From assembly GCA_036346225.1 (NCBI GenBank), contig JARFIW010001188.1, forward strand, positions 1 to 64,000: DNA of 64,000 bases. The letters are read 5' to 3'. The position numbers and the translations under genes were made by a program. The DNA is from Platerodrilus igneus. Its lineage: Eukaryota; Arthropoda; Insecta; Coleoptera; Lycidae. Positions 11,690 to 21,685 of the stretch are shown one piece after another. Every line of letters begins with the position of its first letter. The stretch's first letter is position 1. Under the pieces are notes generated by a model. That model did not search any database and had not been told where the DNA came from. It was given only the letters and a program-made list of their open reading frames with translations.

Positions 11690-12530
11690 GGGTTGCTGCT
11701 AAAAGAGTGATATGGCAAAGCCTCGCATTGGAGCACCGCTGAAAGAGTGCTGATAATACTGCACGTTGTGGTGAAATCACTGAAAGAATACTGTGACAAG
11801 AGCCGCGCTTTGTGGCGCTGAAAGAGTGCTATGACAATGCCTCGCTTTGGGGCATTACTAAAAGACTGCTGTGATACAAATACAGCAATTTGTAAAACTT
11901 GAAATTGTTCACTTACCTTCCTTTTTAACTTTGCCTGGCTATCTCAACGAAATTGACAGAGTTTTCAAAATGAAATAATACACAGCAATATCACAAAGCA
12001 TTTATGCAGTATGAAATATTTTTTCTCATACAAAAGCGTTTAGAACATTTACAACATTGTGTCTTTTAAACAAAATAATTTCTAAGATGTATTTATTACA
12101 AAAAAAATAGTTACTTACCTTTTTTAAATTTACAGAATTAAACTTCTTCTTTTGAGGATGGTTTACCTTGTTATGATTAGTTTCACGCTTGTAAGATTTG
12201 TTTTGGCCAAAAGAATTTGACAGATAATCTATTAAAAGGTCAGTGTTTTGAACGCTGATCACAAATTTTCCGGGTAAAAAATTCTTTACACAAAAAAAAT
12301 TATTAGAACTATTTTAAACTAGATAGAAATACTCTAATATCAGTTAAAATAAATCTAAAAATAATACTTGCAGAATCTAAATGAAACACTCCTCGTAATT
12401 AAAAATCTTCTTATTTTAAATGGATGTCCAAATCAGCTTACAAGATTAAAATCCTCGTTTCAAACAGCAGTTACCAAAGTACATCTGCCTTTTGATTAAA
12501 ATTGTTAAAATAGCACTATATTGAAGAATT
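11690..12530 (-). repeat. Gypsy family-2 5' LTR
   Basis: Homologous over its whole length to the plus-strand solo LTR at 20751-21439. Shared blocks include AAAATAAGAAGATTTTTAAT, GGCCAAAACAAATCTTAC and GAAGGTAAGTGAACAATTTC. The end nearest gag (11885-11690) consists of four to six tandem units with CACTCTTTCAG and GAGGCNTTG. Two strong splice-donor-like words AAGGTAAGT lie inside (minus strand, about 12120 and 11918). The outer boundary near 12530 is approximate. Confidence 0.75.
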
Positions 12531-13055
12531 TTTTTTATTCATTATAATTAATAATTCCATTTTTGTATGTAATATGCGTTTAGAAACATTACTTCTATAT
12601 TCTTGGTGCCATGATAATTATTAAATCACAGTATGCTTACTGCATACTTGAGTACTATCTTCGTATAGCAATAGCTCACGACTCATTTAAAATAACATTT
12701 CGCGATCTCGTTTCAGAATTCGAATGAATCTGTTTTTAATAAACGCTTCTTTATATACAAATTATCCATTTTCTAGAATGCTACTAGAAGAATGTGAAAC
12801 ATTATGATACAAGGTTTCTCAGAAAAACCAATTAGCGTCTAAAATTGCAGCATTTATCATCTTGTTATCTGGTTTCAGTTATTCGTGGCCCACCTATCTG
12901 TTCTTGTTTTACACATATACTATTATTGTGGCATTGCATATTAATGCAAAAAGTAATCAATTTTATCGTATATTTCATGTATTTTTGTGGGTTTTCCGTG
13001 TTCAGGCCGCTTCTTTGTATGAAATGTTATTATTAATTAGTTTATTTACGTAGTC
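12531..13055. other. Unassigned AT-rich stretch
   Basis: Short open frames here have no recognisable motifs. No repeat relation to the rest of the window was seen. Confidence 0.4.
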
Positions 13056-14061
13056 CCAATGACTCATTTTTTATATTCTAGCAAATTCTTTATTTGGAAT
13101 AAATTGCTATAATCCAGAGGGCAATTGATTTAAACTTTAATCGCTTTTTAATGCAAAAGGGGTTGCGTTTTATAGAAAATATTTACTTTCGTGTTTTAGT
13201 ACACAAATTTAATATGAAAATTGAGGTTTAAAATACACCTTGATTGTAGTTCCTTATGCTAAAAGCGTAAAGCTAGTACTATTCTATGCTATTTACAGCA
13301 AATGTTATAAAAAATGTATCGATTTGCATTTGCATTCAAATGCGTTTTACGGTATCTTTATTCTATGCTATTTACAGCAAATGTTATAAAAAATGTATCG
13401 ATTTGCATTTGCATTCAAATGCGTTTTACGGTATCTTACAATTAATTATTTTTACATATACAACTTACGTTACTTGCTATTTATTTACACTTATATAATA
13501 CATGGTGATTATACACGCGCAATTTGCGTTTTTGTATGGCACTTTAATGAATAAAAGTACGCTTGTATTTTACAGTGTATAACCATGAATTTACGGAATA
13601 TTCCATTTTTCCTGATTCTATTATATTTTGGTGCGATTTTTTTTAGAATTTTAAAAATAAATCCCATTAGAATATAATAGAATCAGAAAAAATGAAATTC
13701 TCCTAAATTCATGGTTACGCCCTGTATAATACAAGCGTACCTTTATTCATTGATGTACAATACAAAACGCAAATTGTGCGTATATAAATAATCACCCTGT
13801 ATGCTATAAGCATATTGTAAATAAATAACAAGTAACGTAAATTGTAAAATACCGTAAAACGCATTTCGATGCGAATGCAAATCATACATTTTTGATAAAA
13901 TTTGCTATAAATAACTTTACACATTTAGCATAAATATAATAATTTTGTGTATTTACTATAAAACGCAAACCCTTTTGCATTAAAAAGCAATCAAAGTAAA
14001 TTAATTAACCCTGGATTGTACCAATTGAAATAAGAAACTTGCTAGAATATGACTCATCGGT
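13056..14061. mobile_element. Foldback (long inverted-repeat) element
   Basis: The left arm (13056-13643) and right arm (about 13652-14061) are inverted copies of each other, meeting at an AT-rich centre near 13647. Matching words include GACTCAT followed by ATATTCTAGCAA at the outer ends, CTTTTTAATGCAAAAGGG, CATTTCGATGCG versus its complement, and ACACGCGCAATTTGCG. The left arm is longer because of a 79-bp tandem duplication and a further insertion. There is no coding sequence, so it would be a non-autonomous foldback or MITE-like element. Confidence 0.8.
13282..13439. repeat. 79-bp tandem duplication
   Basis: Two adjacent copies starting TTCTATGCTATTTACAGC at 13282 and 13361, essentially identical. 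The opposite arm of the foldback element has a single copy, so the duplication arose after the palindrome formed. Confidence 0.9.
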
Positions 14062-14088
14062 ATTAAAACTACATATAAACTCATTAAA

Positions 14089-14124
14089 TTTATTTATTTA
14101 TTTATTCATTTATTCATTCATTGA
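14089..14124 (-). repeat. LINE A 3' simple-repeat tail
   Basis: On the plus strand this reads TTTATTTATTTATTTATTC followed by variants; on the LINE strand it is an (AATA)n/(ATGA)n tail, as expected at the 3' end of CR1/Jockey-group LINEs. Confidence 0.7.
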
Positions 14125-14141
14125 TACAGTAGACACATGTA

Positions 14142-14655
14142 CAGTGTGTCCCAAATTGGATGTATTAAATGGGTAACTTAGTTGTTATTAATGATACAAT
14201 AAAACTGTGTGCGCACTCATGTGCCAACTTTTTGAGATCAATTAATTCAATGGTGAAATCACAAATGAGCGATCTTCTTTTGTTTTCGAGTTATAGCCAA
14301 AAATTGATATTTTTAACAATTCTATTAATTCGTATAACTCGTTTGGTTGCAAAAATATCCATAAATACTGTAATAGTTTTTTATGCGGTTTTTTACGTAG
14401 AATACAGTGGCGTACGCAAATATTTAATATTTATAATACTTTTGAGGTTATAATATAAACTTGCATTTTTTTAAATGGAAACCACAATTGGTTGTCACTT
14501 TATTTAAAAGCTCTTTTTGACAGCTTTTCAAAAATATATAGTTTAATATAATTATCTTTTCAAATGGCCGAATTATTCCATGTTTTTGGTATAATAAAAT
14601 AATTTATTATATTGGTAATAAATAGTTGGCCGCGAAACAAAAGGTAAACAAAAAA
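14142..14655 (+). repeat. Mariner 1 left terminal inverted repeat
   Basis: About 514 bp, inverted at 16187-16695 with high but imperfect identity. The inner end is GTTGGCCGCGAAACAAAAGG, followed by ~10 bp of weaker match. Confidence 0.9.
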
Positions 14656-14760
14656 CGACAATTGTTTGTATAACAAACGACAACGAGCTTCAATCATATC
14701 TATTGCACATGCAATAAGATGTATTGTTAGTTTGTAAGTGAAGCATCAGTCTGTTACTAA

Positions 14761-15836
14761 ATGGCAAAATTTGAAAATTACGAAAAATACGATATGCTAG
14801 TTGCATTTATTGAGTCTGCGAGAATTCCTCTATCAAGAAAAAACTTTATATTTTAACAGGTAATTGTGTAACTAATAGCAAATAATATTACTATGTCGTT
14901 TGTAAATAATACAGGTATCCTGAAAGACAACAACCTAATATTAACATGTTTAAAAGGATAGATAGTAATTTACAACAGTTTGGCTGCTTTGAAAATCCTA
15001 GAACGAAACAGTATGCAGTTTTTAATTAAGAGCAAACTACTGTTTCAATCATAGCATGTGTGGAAACAAACCCAAGAACATCATGTAGGAAAATTGAAAG
15101 GGAAATGGGTGTTTCTAAATCAGCAGCTTCAAGAATATTGAAGCGTAATAAATATCGACCCTATAAAAATAAAATTAACCATAGTTTGTTTCCCGACGAT
15201 TTTCAAAAAAGAAGGCGATTTTGTCAATGGTATCTTCGTAAATGTGCTGCTACTAACAATTTTGGAAATAACATTATACGGTCTGATGAAGCACTTGCTG
15301 GTCGAATGAAAATACCTATCAAACATACGAGGCGTCAACAAAGCCGTTATGGTTTGAATATTTGTTGCTACATTGTTGGTGGCAAATTTCAATACCATAT
15401 TTTTGAAAACAATCATTCAGCTTGTCGCTATATTGAAATTTTGTATACCAACTTGCACGAATTACTGGAGGACATGCCTCTCGAAAAAAGACAAAAAGTG
15501 TGGTTCCAACAAGATGGTGTACCCCCGCACAACGCTATAATTACTCGTGATTATTTAAATAGAGAATATCTCAATAAATGGATGGGTACGTTTGGACCTG
15601 TTCAGTGGCCGCCTAGATCTCCTGACTTGTCGATATTGGACTATTTCTTGTGGAATTTTTTGAAAGAGGAAATCTATATAACCCAGAACCATAGTATTGA
15701 AGAGTTGCGGAATTCAATTGACGCAGCATTTCGTAAAGTTAAGGCGGTTTATTTATTAAATTCTATTAAGTCTTTAATAAAACGATGCGAACTTTGTTTA
15801 AGAGAGAATGGAGGCCAGTTTGAACAATATCTCTGA
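14761..15836 (+). pseudogene. Mariner 1 DD41D transposase
   Basis: Cut-and-paste transposase of the IS630-Tc1-mariner superfamily. The Met at 14761 starts MAKFENYEKYDMLVAFIES, a DUF4817-type N-terminal helical domain. A candidate 55-nt intron (14860-14914, GTAATT to ACAG) follows. A surplus T in the TTTT run at 14851-14854 shifts the frame before it. After the intron comes YPERQQPNINMFKRI, then one in-frame TAA at about 15027. From 15060 the frame is open for 258 codons: a second HTH (SKSAASRILKRNKYRPY), then the DDE domain with SDEA (D76 of this piece), WFQQDG (D152) and ILDYFLW (D194). D152 and D194 have 41 residues between them. Only the two N-terminal lesions prevent function. Confidence 0.85.
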
Positions 15837-15896
15837 ATTATCAGTAAATAAAACTATTGTAGTATTGCCATCTGTGTTCTAGTGTTTTATATATAT

Positions 15897-16016
15897 TATG
15901 TGTGAGGGTGTGTGTAGGTGAGGGTGTGTGTGGTTGTGTGCGCATGCGTGGGCGTGTGCTTGTGTGTGTGTGTGTGTGTTTGTGAAGGTATGAGGTGTGT
16001 GAGTATGTGTGTATTT
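15897..16016. repeat. GT-rich microsatellite inside mariner 1
   Basis: Degenerate (GT)n/(GGTGTG) stretch 3' of the transposase stop. Open frames across it are composition artefacts. Confidence 0.9.
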
Positions 16017-16186
16017 GTGTATCCATATATGGATTATAGACTGTTTAAATGTGGATAGGAAAGTATAATTTTCAATTTAAGATGTAGTTATATTAATTTT
16101 TGTAATATATGTAGTTATGATATTGTATTCTTCTAGCTTTCAAACTTTGTTATTTAGAGTGGTGTGGTACAATAATAAACTCTTGT

Positions 16187-16695
16187 TTTGTGTTTACTTT
16201 TTGTTTCGCGGCCAACTATAAATTACCAATACAATAAATTATTTTATTATACCAAAAACATGGAATAAATCGGCCATTTGAAAAAATAATTATACTAAAC
16301 TATATATTTTTGAAAAGCTGTCAAAAAGAGCTTTTAAATAAAGCGACAACCGATTATGGTTTCCATTTAAAAAAATGCAAGTTTATATTATAACCTCAAA
16401 AGTATTATATATATTAAATATTTGCGCACGCCACTGTATTCTACGTAAAAAACCGTATAAAAGACTTCTACAGTTTTTTTGGATATTTTTGCAAACAAAC
16501 GAGTTATGAGAATTAATAGAATTGTAAAAAATATCAATTTTTGGCTATAACTCGAAAACAAAAAAAGATCGCTCATTTCTGATTTCACCATTGAATTGAT
16601 CTCAAAAAGTTGGCACATGAGTGCGCACACAGTTTTATTGTATCTTTAATAATAACTAAGTTACCCATTTAATACATCCAATTTGGGACACACTG
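16187..16695 (-). repeat. Mariner 1 right terminal inverted repeat
   Basis: Inverted copy of 14142-14655. It ends TTTGGGACACACTG immediately before the TA target duplication. Confidence 0.9.
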
Positions 16696-16851
16696 TACAG
16701 TGAACTAAAACTCCAATGTGAAGAGCTTTGGCTAAGCTGGTTTATAAGCTCTCCTAAAACAATACAACAAAACAAACAATAAGTCTTATGTGTAAATTAC
16801 AGTATTTTGAGTACTACAAGATACGGCATATAACTATGTGCTACTAATGCA

Positions 16852-18960
16852 ACATTAATCCATTAATAAAGCTAACAAAATTTGCTTTTTAAATCTCTCC
16901 TTGCGGCTAGCTTGAAAAAGTGAATAATATTTATTGAATATGGATGGAACCATGTACAGAAAAGAACATTGAAATTTTCTAGTTGAATGATAAGGAATAG
17001 ATAAATCTTGAATATTCCGTGAGTTTAATTTATGTGCCAGTGCCCTAGGTAGTAGTATTTCAACTAAGTATGCAGGACATTTTGCAGTGGTTACTTAATA
17101 TGTGAAACGCGAGAACTGCAGTGTAGCTCTATCATGGAATTTAAGTATTACTTTGGAGTTATAATGAGGTGTTACGTGCTCCCCAGATTCCACGTTAAAT
17201 GAGTATCTGAAACATACATTCTGCAGCATCTGTATTTTGTGTTTGAATAGTTGTGATAAAAAGTTGTAATAAACCACACTGCAGTAGTCAAGATTACACA
17301 ATACTAGACTGTTACAAAGTCTCCATTTTATGGAAGGACTTAGAAGTAATTTGTATCTGTACAAGGTGCGCATTTTGTGATAAGCAATTCTGATTTTTGT
17401 ATTAACGTGCTGTTTAAAGCTAAGTTGAGAATCTATAGTTCCCAGGTATTTAGCATAATCACAAATGGGGACTATTGAATTATCAATATGTAGGTCAACA
17501 GTGCGTCTCATTTCAGCCATGGTGCAGTAAGTTTTGGAACCAACACAAATGAAGTACCAAACCGTTATTGGCTACCCATGAACTGACTGCGGCAAGATCA
17601 TCATTTAACTGATTGATAGCATGGTTAATATTGTAAATGTCTGTTGAAGTATATAGAAGCACATCGTCGGCATACATATGATATTTGTAAGCGGATTATA
17701 ACTGTTGAGGTAGATCTGCTGTGAAGATTGCAAACAATAGTGGGCCTAGGATGCTATCTTGTGGAACTCCTTGAGCAACAGCAAGTGGCATGGATATTTG
17801 GTTGTTAATTTTGACTGTGTCCTTCCTTTTAAATAACTTGTGAACCATTGTAGAACAATACTTTGAATTTCATAGTAAATTAGCTTTGTTTCTAACAGTG
17901 TATGGTTAATTACATCGAAAGCTTTACTAAAGTCAAGTAATACCAGATATGTTACTTGTGCTGTTTCTATTGAACTACTAAGATCAGATATGGCTTTGGT
18001 CAATGCTGTAGCAGTACTATAACCTTTACGAAAACCTAACTGATGTGCAGGTAGTATATTATGATTAGCGATATGCTGAGTTATTTGAATATATATCAAA
18101 TGCTCTATAACTTTGGATATAACAGATAGTATACTTATTGGACGTAGGTCTGCAAACGTAGTTGCTAGTGGTATTTTCGGAATAGGTGTAACTAGCGATT
18201 CCTTTTGTATAGTAGGAAAGGGGCCATGTTGAAGTGAGAAGTTAATGGTGTGTGTAATCACATCAATGCTATATGGCATGATTAACAATAGCATGTTCCC
18301 GTCAATTCCATCTTTACTCTCTGCATTAGATTTGAGTCTTTTAATAGATTTTCATACGAGGTCTGTTGTAACTGGCTGAAAGCTAGCAAGACAGGTTCCA
18401 AGTGTACAACTGTTTGTTAGAAATTTATTGACTTCAATTGCAGGCACTTGTCTTCTAGGGATAGATGTTATAAATAAGTTATTTAACTGATCGGCATCTT
18501 TAATCTCATGTGAGATATGAGACTTATTTTTGGTATTGATTTGACAACTATCGAAGACATTCCAGAGTTTCTTTGAGTTCACGTGATGAAGTTTGCATTT
18601 TTTGTCTAAGTATGCATTCTTTTCACTTCTGATAGCAAATGTAGCATAATTCCTTAAATCTTTATAATATTGGAATTTAGTCTTATCACCAGTTACTCGA
18701 TATTTTTTAAGGGCGGCATTTTTTCGTTTGAGTATTTGTTTAATGATAAAAGTCATATAGGGCAATGCTTTTTTCCTTCTTACTATTGTTATGACCGGTG
18801 CATGGAGATCGAACAGGAACCTAACAGCCTCATTAAGGTATTTTACTTTGCTATCTAAGTCAGGTAAGGTCTGTACCATATTCCATTGAATGTTTCCTGC
18901 ATCAAAGACGAATTCATCATTATCAAAACATGAGTAATCTCTACTGTTTGAAGTTAAACA
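16852..18960 (-). pseudogene. LINE A ORF2 reverse transcriptase remnant
   Basis: Minus-strand ORF2 of a CR1/Jockey-group LINE, 5' truncated so that the endonuclease is missing. In order: the pre-RT linker (18879-18352) with NIQWNMVQTLPDLDSKVKYL just upstream of it; RT motifs 1-3 in 18294-17746 (LRPISILSVISKVIEHLIY, HQLGFRKGYSTATAL, TYLVLLDFSKAFDVINH); the catalytic YADD within YKYHMYADDVLLY near 17685; and the thumb and C-terminus in 17520-17095, with a continuation to about 16852 in another frame. At least three frameshifts separate the pieces. The catalytic aspartates are retained, so inactivation is by indels rather than loss of the active site. Confidence 0.82.
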
Positions 18961-19042
18961 TTTTTATTCCAAGTAGCAGCTTGAACATAAAAATCCCTGG
19001 AATAATCGAATATGTTTTGCATTAGTCGACGCTGCAATTATA

Positions 19043-19043
<1 letters not shown>

Positions 19044-19086
<43 letters not shown>
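19044..19086. repeat. (TA)n microsatellite
   Basis: TA run between the truncated LINE A and the left inverted terminal repeat of PLE3. Confidence 0.95.
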
Positions 19087-19090
<4 letters not shown>

Positions 19091-19133
19091 ATAGGCTTTT
19101 AGCTGGTTAATGAAGTATACTCTTTATTATAAT

Positions 19134-19174
19134 TCTGAGCTTTCGGTTTTATTTTTAAACCATTATCAAAGATA
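19134..19174 (-). ncRNA. Hammerhead-ribozyme-like motif, PLE3 left repeat
   Basis: On the minus strand: TTGATAA in place of CTGATGA, one nucleotide, a GGTTT...AAACC hairpin, then GAAAGCTC. The three bases before the core (TCT) can pair with AGA after the predicted cleavage point. The core carries two changes from consensus, so activity is doubtful. Confidence 0.5.
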
Positions 19175-19329
19175 CTAAAAATTAAGAAACGTTAGTAGGG
19201 GCGTAAAATAGTTAAAAACTTACTAATGTGAGGTTTTACACTGAAATCGTCGATATAGATAAATTTTTGAATAAAAAGCCTTTTATACAATCATAAAGCT
19301 CCTTTAAACGCCGACCTTTCTAATAAACA

Positions 19330-19981
19330 CTTAAACAACAATACTGAACTTTCTGCAAATATACCTACATACCATATAATTCTTTACATTGAAAATTTAA
19401 GTACAAAATTTGAAAACGTTTTCAAAAAATTCAACATCAACATTGCTAAACGAAACTTTTTAACGTTAAACAGCCTTTTTTCCAAATTAAAAGATAAAAC
19501 TCCAACTCTTCTACAACAGAATATTATATATCAAATAAATTGGTAAGACTGCAATCTTACCTACATTGGTCAAACCTTGCAACAAATAAAACAACGCTTG
19601 TTCTTTGACCTTATATGCAAATACTCTCTGTATGTTTGTTGTGGTTTGTTTAACATTCTTCTTAAGCTTCTTTGGGAATTAAACCACTCATAGTTTTTAA
19701 AATGATCATTTTAAAAACTATGAGTGGTTTAATTCCCAAAGAAGCTTAAGAAGAATCTTATACGCAAATGCAAACAAATATAAAATAAATTTTGATAATC
19801 CTATAATATTACAAATTGAAAATAAAAGATCCAAAAGAGAATTCCTAGAAATGTGTTACATATTTAAAAACCTCAACACTATTAATAAAAAAACTGACAT
19901 TAACACACTAAGCTCTATATACACCTATCTACTTCACTTTAAATCCAAAAACAAATTCAACATAACTGATCAAATCACTTA
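19330..19981 (+). pseudogene. PLE3 GIY-YIG endonuclease and C-terminus remnant
   Basis: C-terminal part of a Penelope-type polyprotein. IIYQINW, a stop, then CNLTYIGQTLQQIKQRLF resembles the GIY-YIG block seen in PLE1 (VYKINCECKQCYVGET) and PLE2 (VYKLNCSCSQKYVGHT). The 102-bp palindrome interrupts the frame. It resumes with FDNPIILQIENKRSKREFLE and CYIFKNLNTINKKTDINTLS and ends at about 19981. The reverse-transcriptase domain is absent through 5' truncation. Confidence 0.68.
19655..19756. repeat. Perfect 102-bp palindrome
   Basis: 51-bp arms with no mismatch and no spacer, centred at 19705/19706 (AATGA|TCATT). Outer ends are ATTCTTCTTAAG and its complement. It sits inside the PLE3 coding remnant. 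Confidence 0.97.
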
Positions 19982-19983
19982 AT

Positions 19984-20320
19984 AAAACACAACATAAACA
20001 TGCATACATACACAAACAAACAAATACATGCATTCACATACGCAAACATCCACATGCATCCACACACACATAAATACACACACACACGCACACACACGCA
20101 CACATGCATGCGAACACATGCATATGCACACATACACACATGCACATGCACACATACACACATGCACATGCACACACGCATGCACATGCACACACGCACA
20201 CACACATACACACATGCACAGACATACATACATTCACACAAACAACATAAACACACTGAAATACATACGTAAACAAATATACATATATCAACATACATTA
20301 TAAACATACATACATACATA
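19984..20320. repeat. CA/CATA-rich microsatellite
   Basis: Degenerate runs of CACACA, ACATGCACA and ACATACATA within the PLE3 3' UTR. Several long open frames on both strands are due to this composition and are not genes. Confidence 0.95.
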
Positions 20321-20566
20321 TATAAAAGAAATTAATTACAATCCTTAAAGTTATCTCAAACACTGTCAAAATTATAAAAGAATTGTCATTGTAACATTCA
20401 AATGTGATTAGCAAACCACATTACTGTTTTCTTTTTAAAACCTTTTACCACACTCTTAACTTGTATTCAAAAATTTATCTATATTGACGATTTCAGTGTA
20501 AAACCTCACATTAGTAAGTAAGTTTTTAACTATTTTACGCCCATACTAACGTTTCTCAATTTTTAG

Positions 20567-20607
20567 TATCTTTGATAATGGTTTTAAAATAAAACCGAAA
20601 GCTTAGA
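20567..20607 (+). ncRNA. Hammerhead-ribozyme-like motif, PLE3 right repeat
   Basis: TTGATAA (core, changed from CTGATGA), T, hairpin GGTTTTA...TAAAACC, then GAAAGCTT. AGCT after GAA is a self-complementary stem III and the next T is the expected H17. TCT before the core can pair with AGAG after the cleavage point, with a shift. Confidence 0.5.
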
Positions 20608-20703
20608 GTTATAATAAAGAGTACACTTCATTAACCAGCAGGCCTAAAAGCCTGTTACTATATATATTATATTTTATAACTGCAAGGTTGTTATATCACA
20701 AAA

Positions 20704-20704
<1 letters not shown>

Positions 20705-20750
<46 letters not shown>
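20705..20750. repeat. (TA)n microsatellite
   Basis: TA run joining the PLE3 flank to the solo gypsy LTR. Confidence 0.95.
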
Positions 20751-20754
<4 letters not shown>

Positions 20755-21437
20755 TATTTTTAAAGATGTATTAAATAATTGAAAAGAAGATTTAACCCAA
20801 AAATGTACTTTGATAATTGCTATTGGAAATCAGGAATTTTAATTTGGAAAAAGTTGTAAGCCGATTTGGAGATCAATTTAAAATAAGAAGATTTTTAATT
20901 ACGAGAAGCAATTTGTGGATTCTGCAAGTATCACTGTTAGATTTATTTTTGACTGATTTTAGAGTATTTGGATCTAGTTTAAGATAATCCTAATAATTTT
21001 TTTTGTGTTAGGGTTTTTTTTTACCAGGAGTTTGTGTTCAGAGTTTGATATACTCTGACCTTTAATAGATTATATGTCAAGGATTTTTTCTGGCCAAAAC
21101 AAATCTTACCAGCGTGGAAATTATTTATAACCAGGTGAAAGATTCTCAAAAGAATGAGTTTAATTCTGTAAATGTAAAATAAGGTAAGCAATAATATTTT
21201 GTGACAAAAACTTCTTAGAAATTATTTTATGTTTGAAAGAAACTATGTTGTAGATGCTTTTGTATGAAAGAAGATATAATTTTGTTGAGCTAGCCAGGCA
21301 AAGTTTAAAGTGAAGGTAAGTGAACAATTTCAAGTTTATAAACCAGAATCTTTGCACAGCACTCTTTCAGCATGCTCCCAATACGGGACATTGTCATATC
21401 ACTCATTCTAGTGCCTCTCAGTGCGGCATTGTCACAG

Positions 21438-21439
<2 letters not shown>
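20751..21439 (+). repeat. Solo Ty3/gypsy family-2 LTR
   Basis: Plus-strand homologue of the minus-strand LTR at 11690-12530, with no gag or pol attached. It ends with two to three tandem modules (CAGCACTCTTTCAG, then GTGCGGCATTGTCACAGCA). It is bounded on both sides by (TA)n, which suits LTR-LTR recombination of an element that had inserted into a TA tract. A splice-donor-like AAGGTAAGTGAAC is conserved at about 21312. Confidence 0.75.
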
Positions 21440-21480
<41 letters not shown>

Positions 21481-21491
21481 ACCAGATGTTG

Positions 21492-21526
<35 letters not shown>
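21440..21526. repeat. Two (TA)n tracts around an ACCAGATGTTG spacer
   Basis: TA runs at about 21440-21477 and 21493-21526 with TTTTACCAGATGTTGC between them. The same ACCAGATGTTG word borders the (TA)n at 28357-28399 on the minus strand. Confidence 0.9.
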
Positions 21527-21530
<4 letters not shown>

Positions 21531-21648
21531 CACAGCTGTGTTATCGGACGTTATATCTGTTAATAATATAAATTCTTTAGTTGTTGATTTTCTTCTTTGG
21601 GAATATGTTCGTCCACTAATTAATAAGAAAACGCTCATTTATGAATTT

Positions 21649-21685
21649 GTCGACGTTTCGGGTAATTTATTCCTTAATCATGACC
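21649..21685 (-). ncRNA. Hammerhead-ribozyme-like motif, PLE1 left end
   Basis: On the minus strand: ATGATTA core (consensus CTGATGA), A, hairpin GG...CCC, GAAACGTC. ACGT is a self-complementary stem III with C as H17. GTC before the core pairs with GAC after it (stem I, 3 bp). Confidence 0.5.

Larger units (their letters stand above)
9403..12530 (-). mobile_element. Ty3/gypsy family-2 element, internally deleted
   Basis: On the minus strand the order is LTR (12530-11690), gag (11587-10087), protease (10085-9487), a piece of LTR end (9490-9405), then (TA)n. Reverse transcriptase, RNase H, integrase and most of the 3' LTR are missing, removed by a deletion joining the protease to the tandem module of the LTR end. 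Gag and protease are clearly related to family 1 at 2082-3979. The full LTR is homologous to the solo LTR at 20751-21439. Confidence 0.8.
14142..16695 (+). mobile_element. DD41D mariner-like element 1
   Basis: A complete-looking IS630-Tc1-mariner element of 2,554 bp. It begins CAGTGTGTCCCAAATTGG and ends with the inverted sequence, and is flanked by TA (14140-14141 and 16696-16697), the target duplication of the superfamily. The terminal inverted repeats are about 510 bp each, far longer than the ~30 bp usual for mariners. One transposase gene lies between them with its two N-terminal disruptions. A GT-rich microsatellite lies between the gene and the right TIR. Confidence 0.88.
14085..18990 (-). 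mobile_element. CR1/Jockey-type LINE A, split by mariner 1
   Basis: Minus-strand LINE. The ORF2 remnant occupies 18960-16852. Its 3' UTR runs to 16696, is interrupted by the mariner-like element 14142-16695, and resumes at 14141 to end in an ATGAATAAATAA-type tail at about 14124-14089. The flanks of the mariner insertion are TA on both sides, so the UTR rejoins cleanly. The 5' end is truncated at the (TA)n tract starting 19044. Confidence 0.75.
19087..20680 (+). mobile_element. Penelope-like element PLE3, 5' truncated
   Basis: About 210 bp at the left (19087-19300) is the reverse complement of the right end (20460-20680). Between them is the 3' part of a plus-strand PLE gene, a 102-bp palindrome and a CA-rich microsatellite. 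An inverted terminal repeat at the 5' end of a truncated copy is the usual PLE arrangement. Each terminal repeat carries a hammerhead-like motif. The weak inverted similarity continues outside through TA-rich sequence to GCTGCAATTATA (left) and TTATAACTGCAA (right). Confidence 0.75.

Noticed and set aside
15841..16026. 61-codon minus-strand His/Thr-rich frame
   Set aside because: Translation of the GT microsatellite in mariner 1.
19975..20319. Several overlapping 84-114 codon open frames on both strands
   Set aside because: They translate the CA/CATA microsatellite (Cys/Val/Met or His/Thr only); no protein features.
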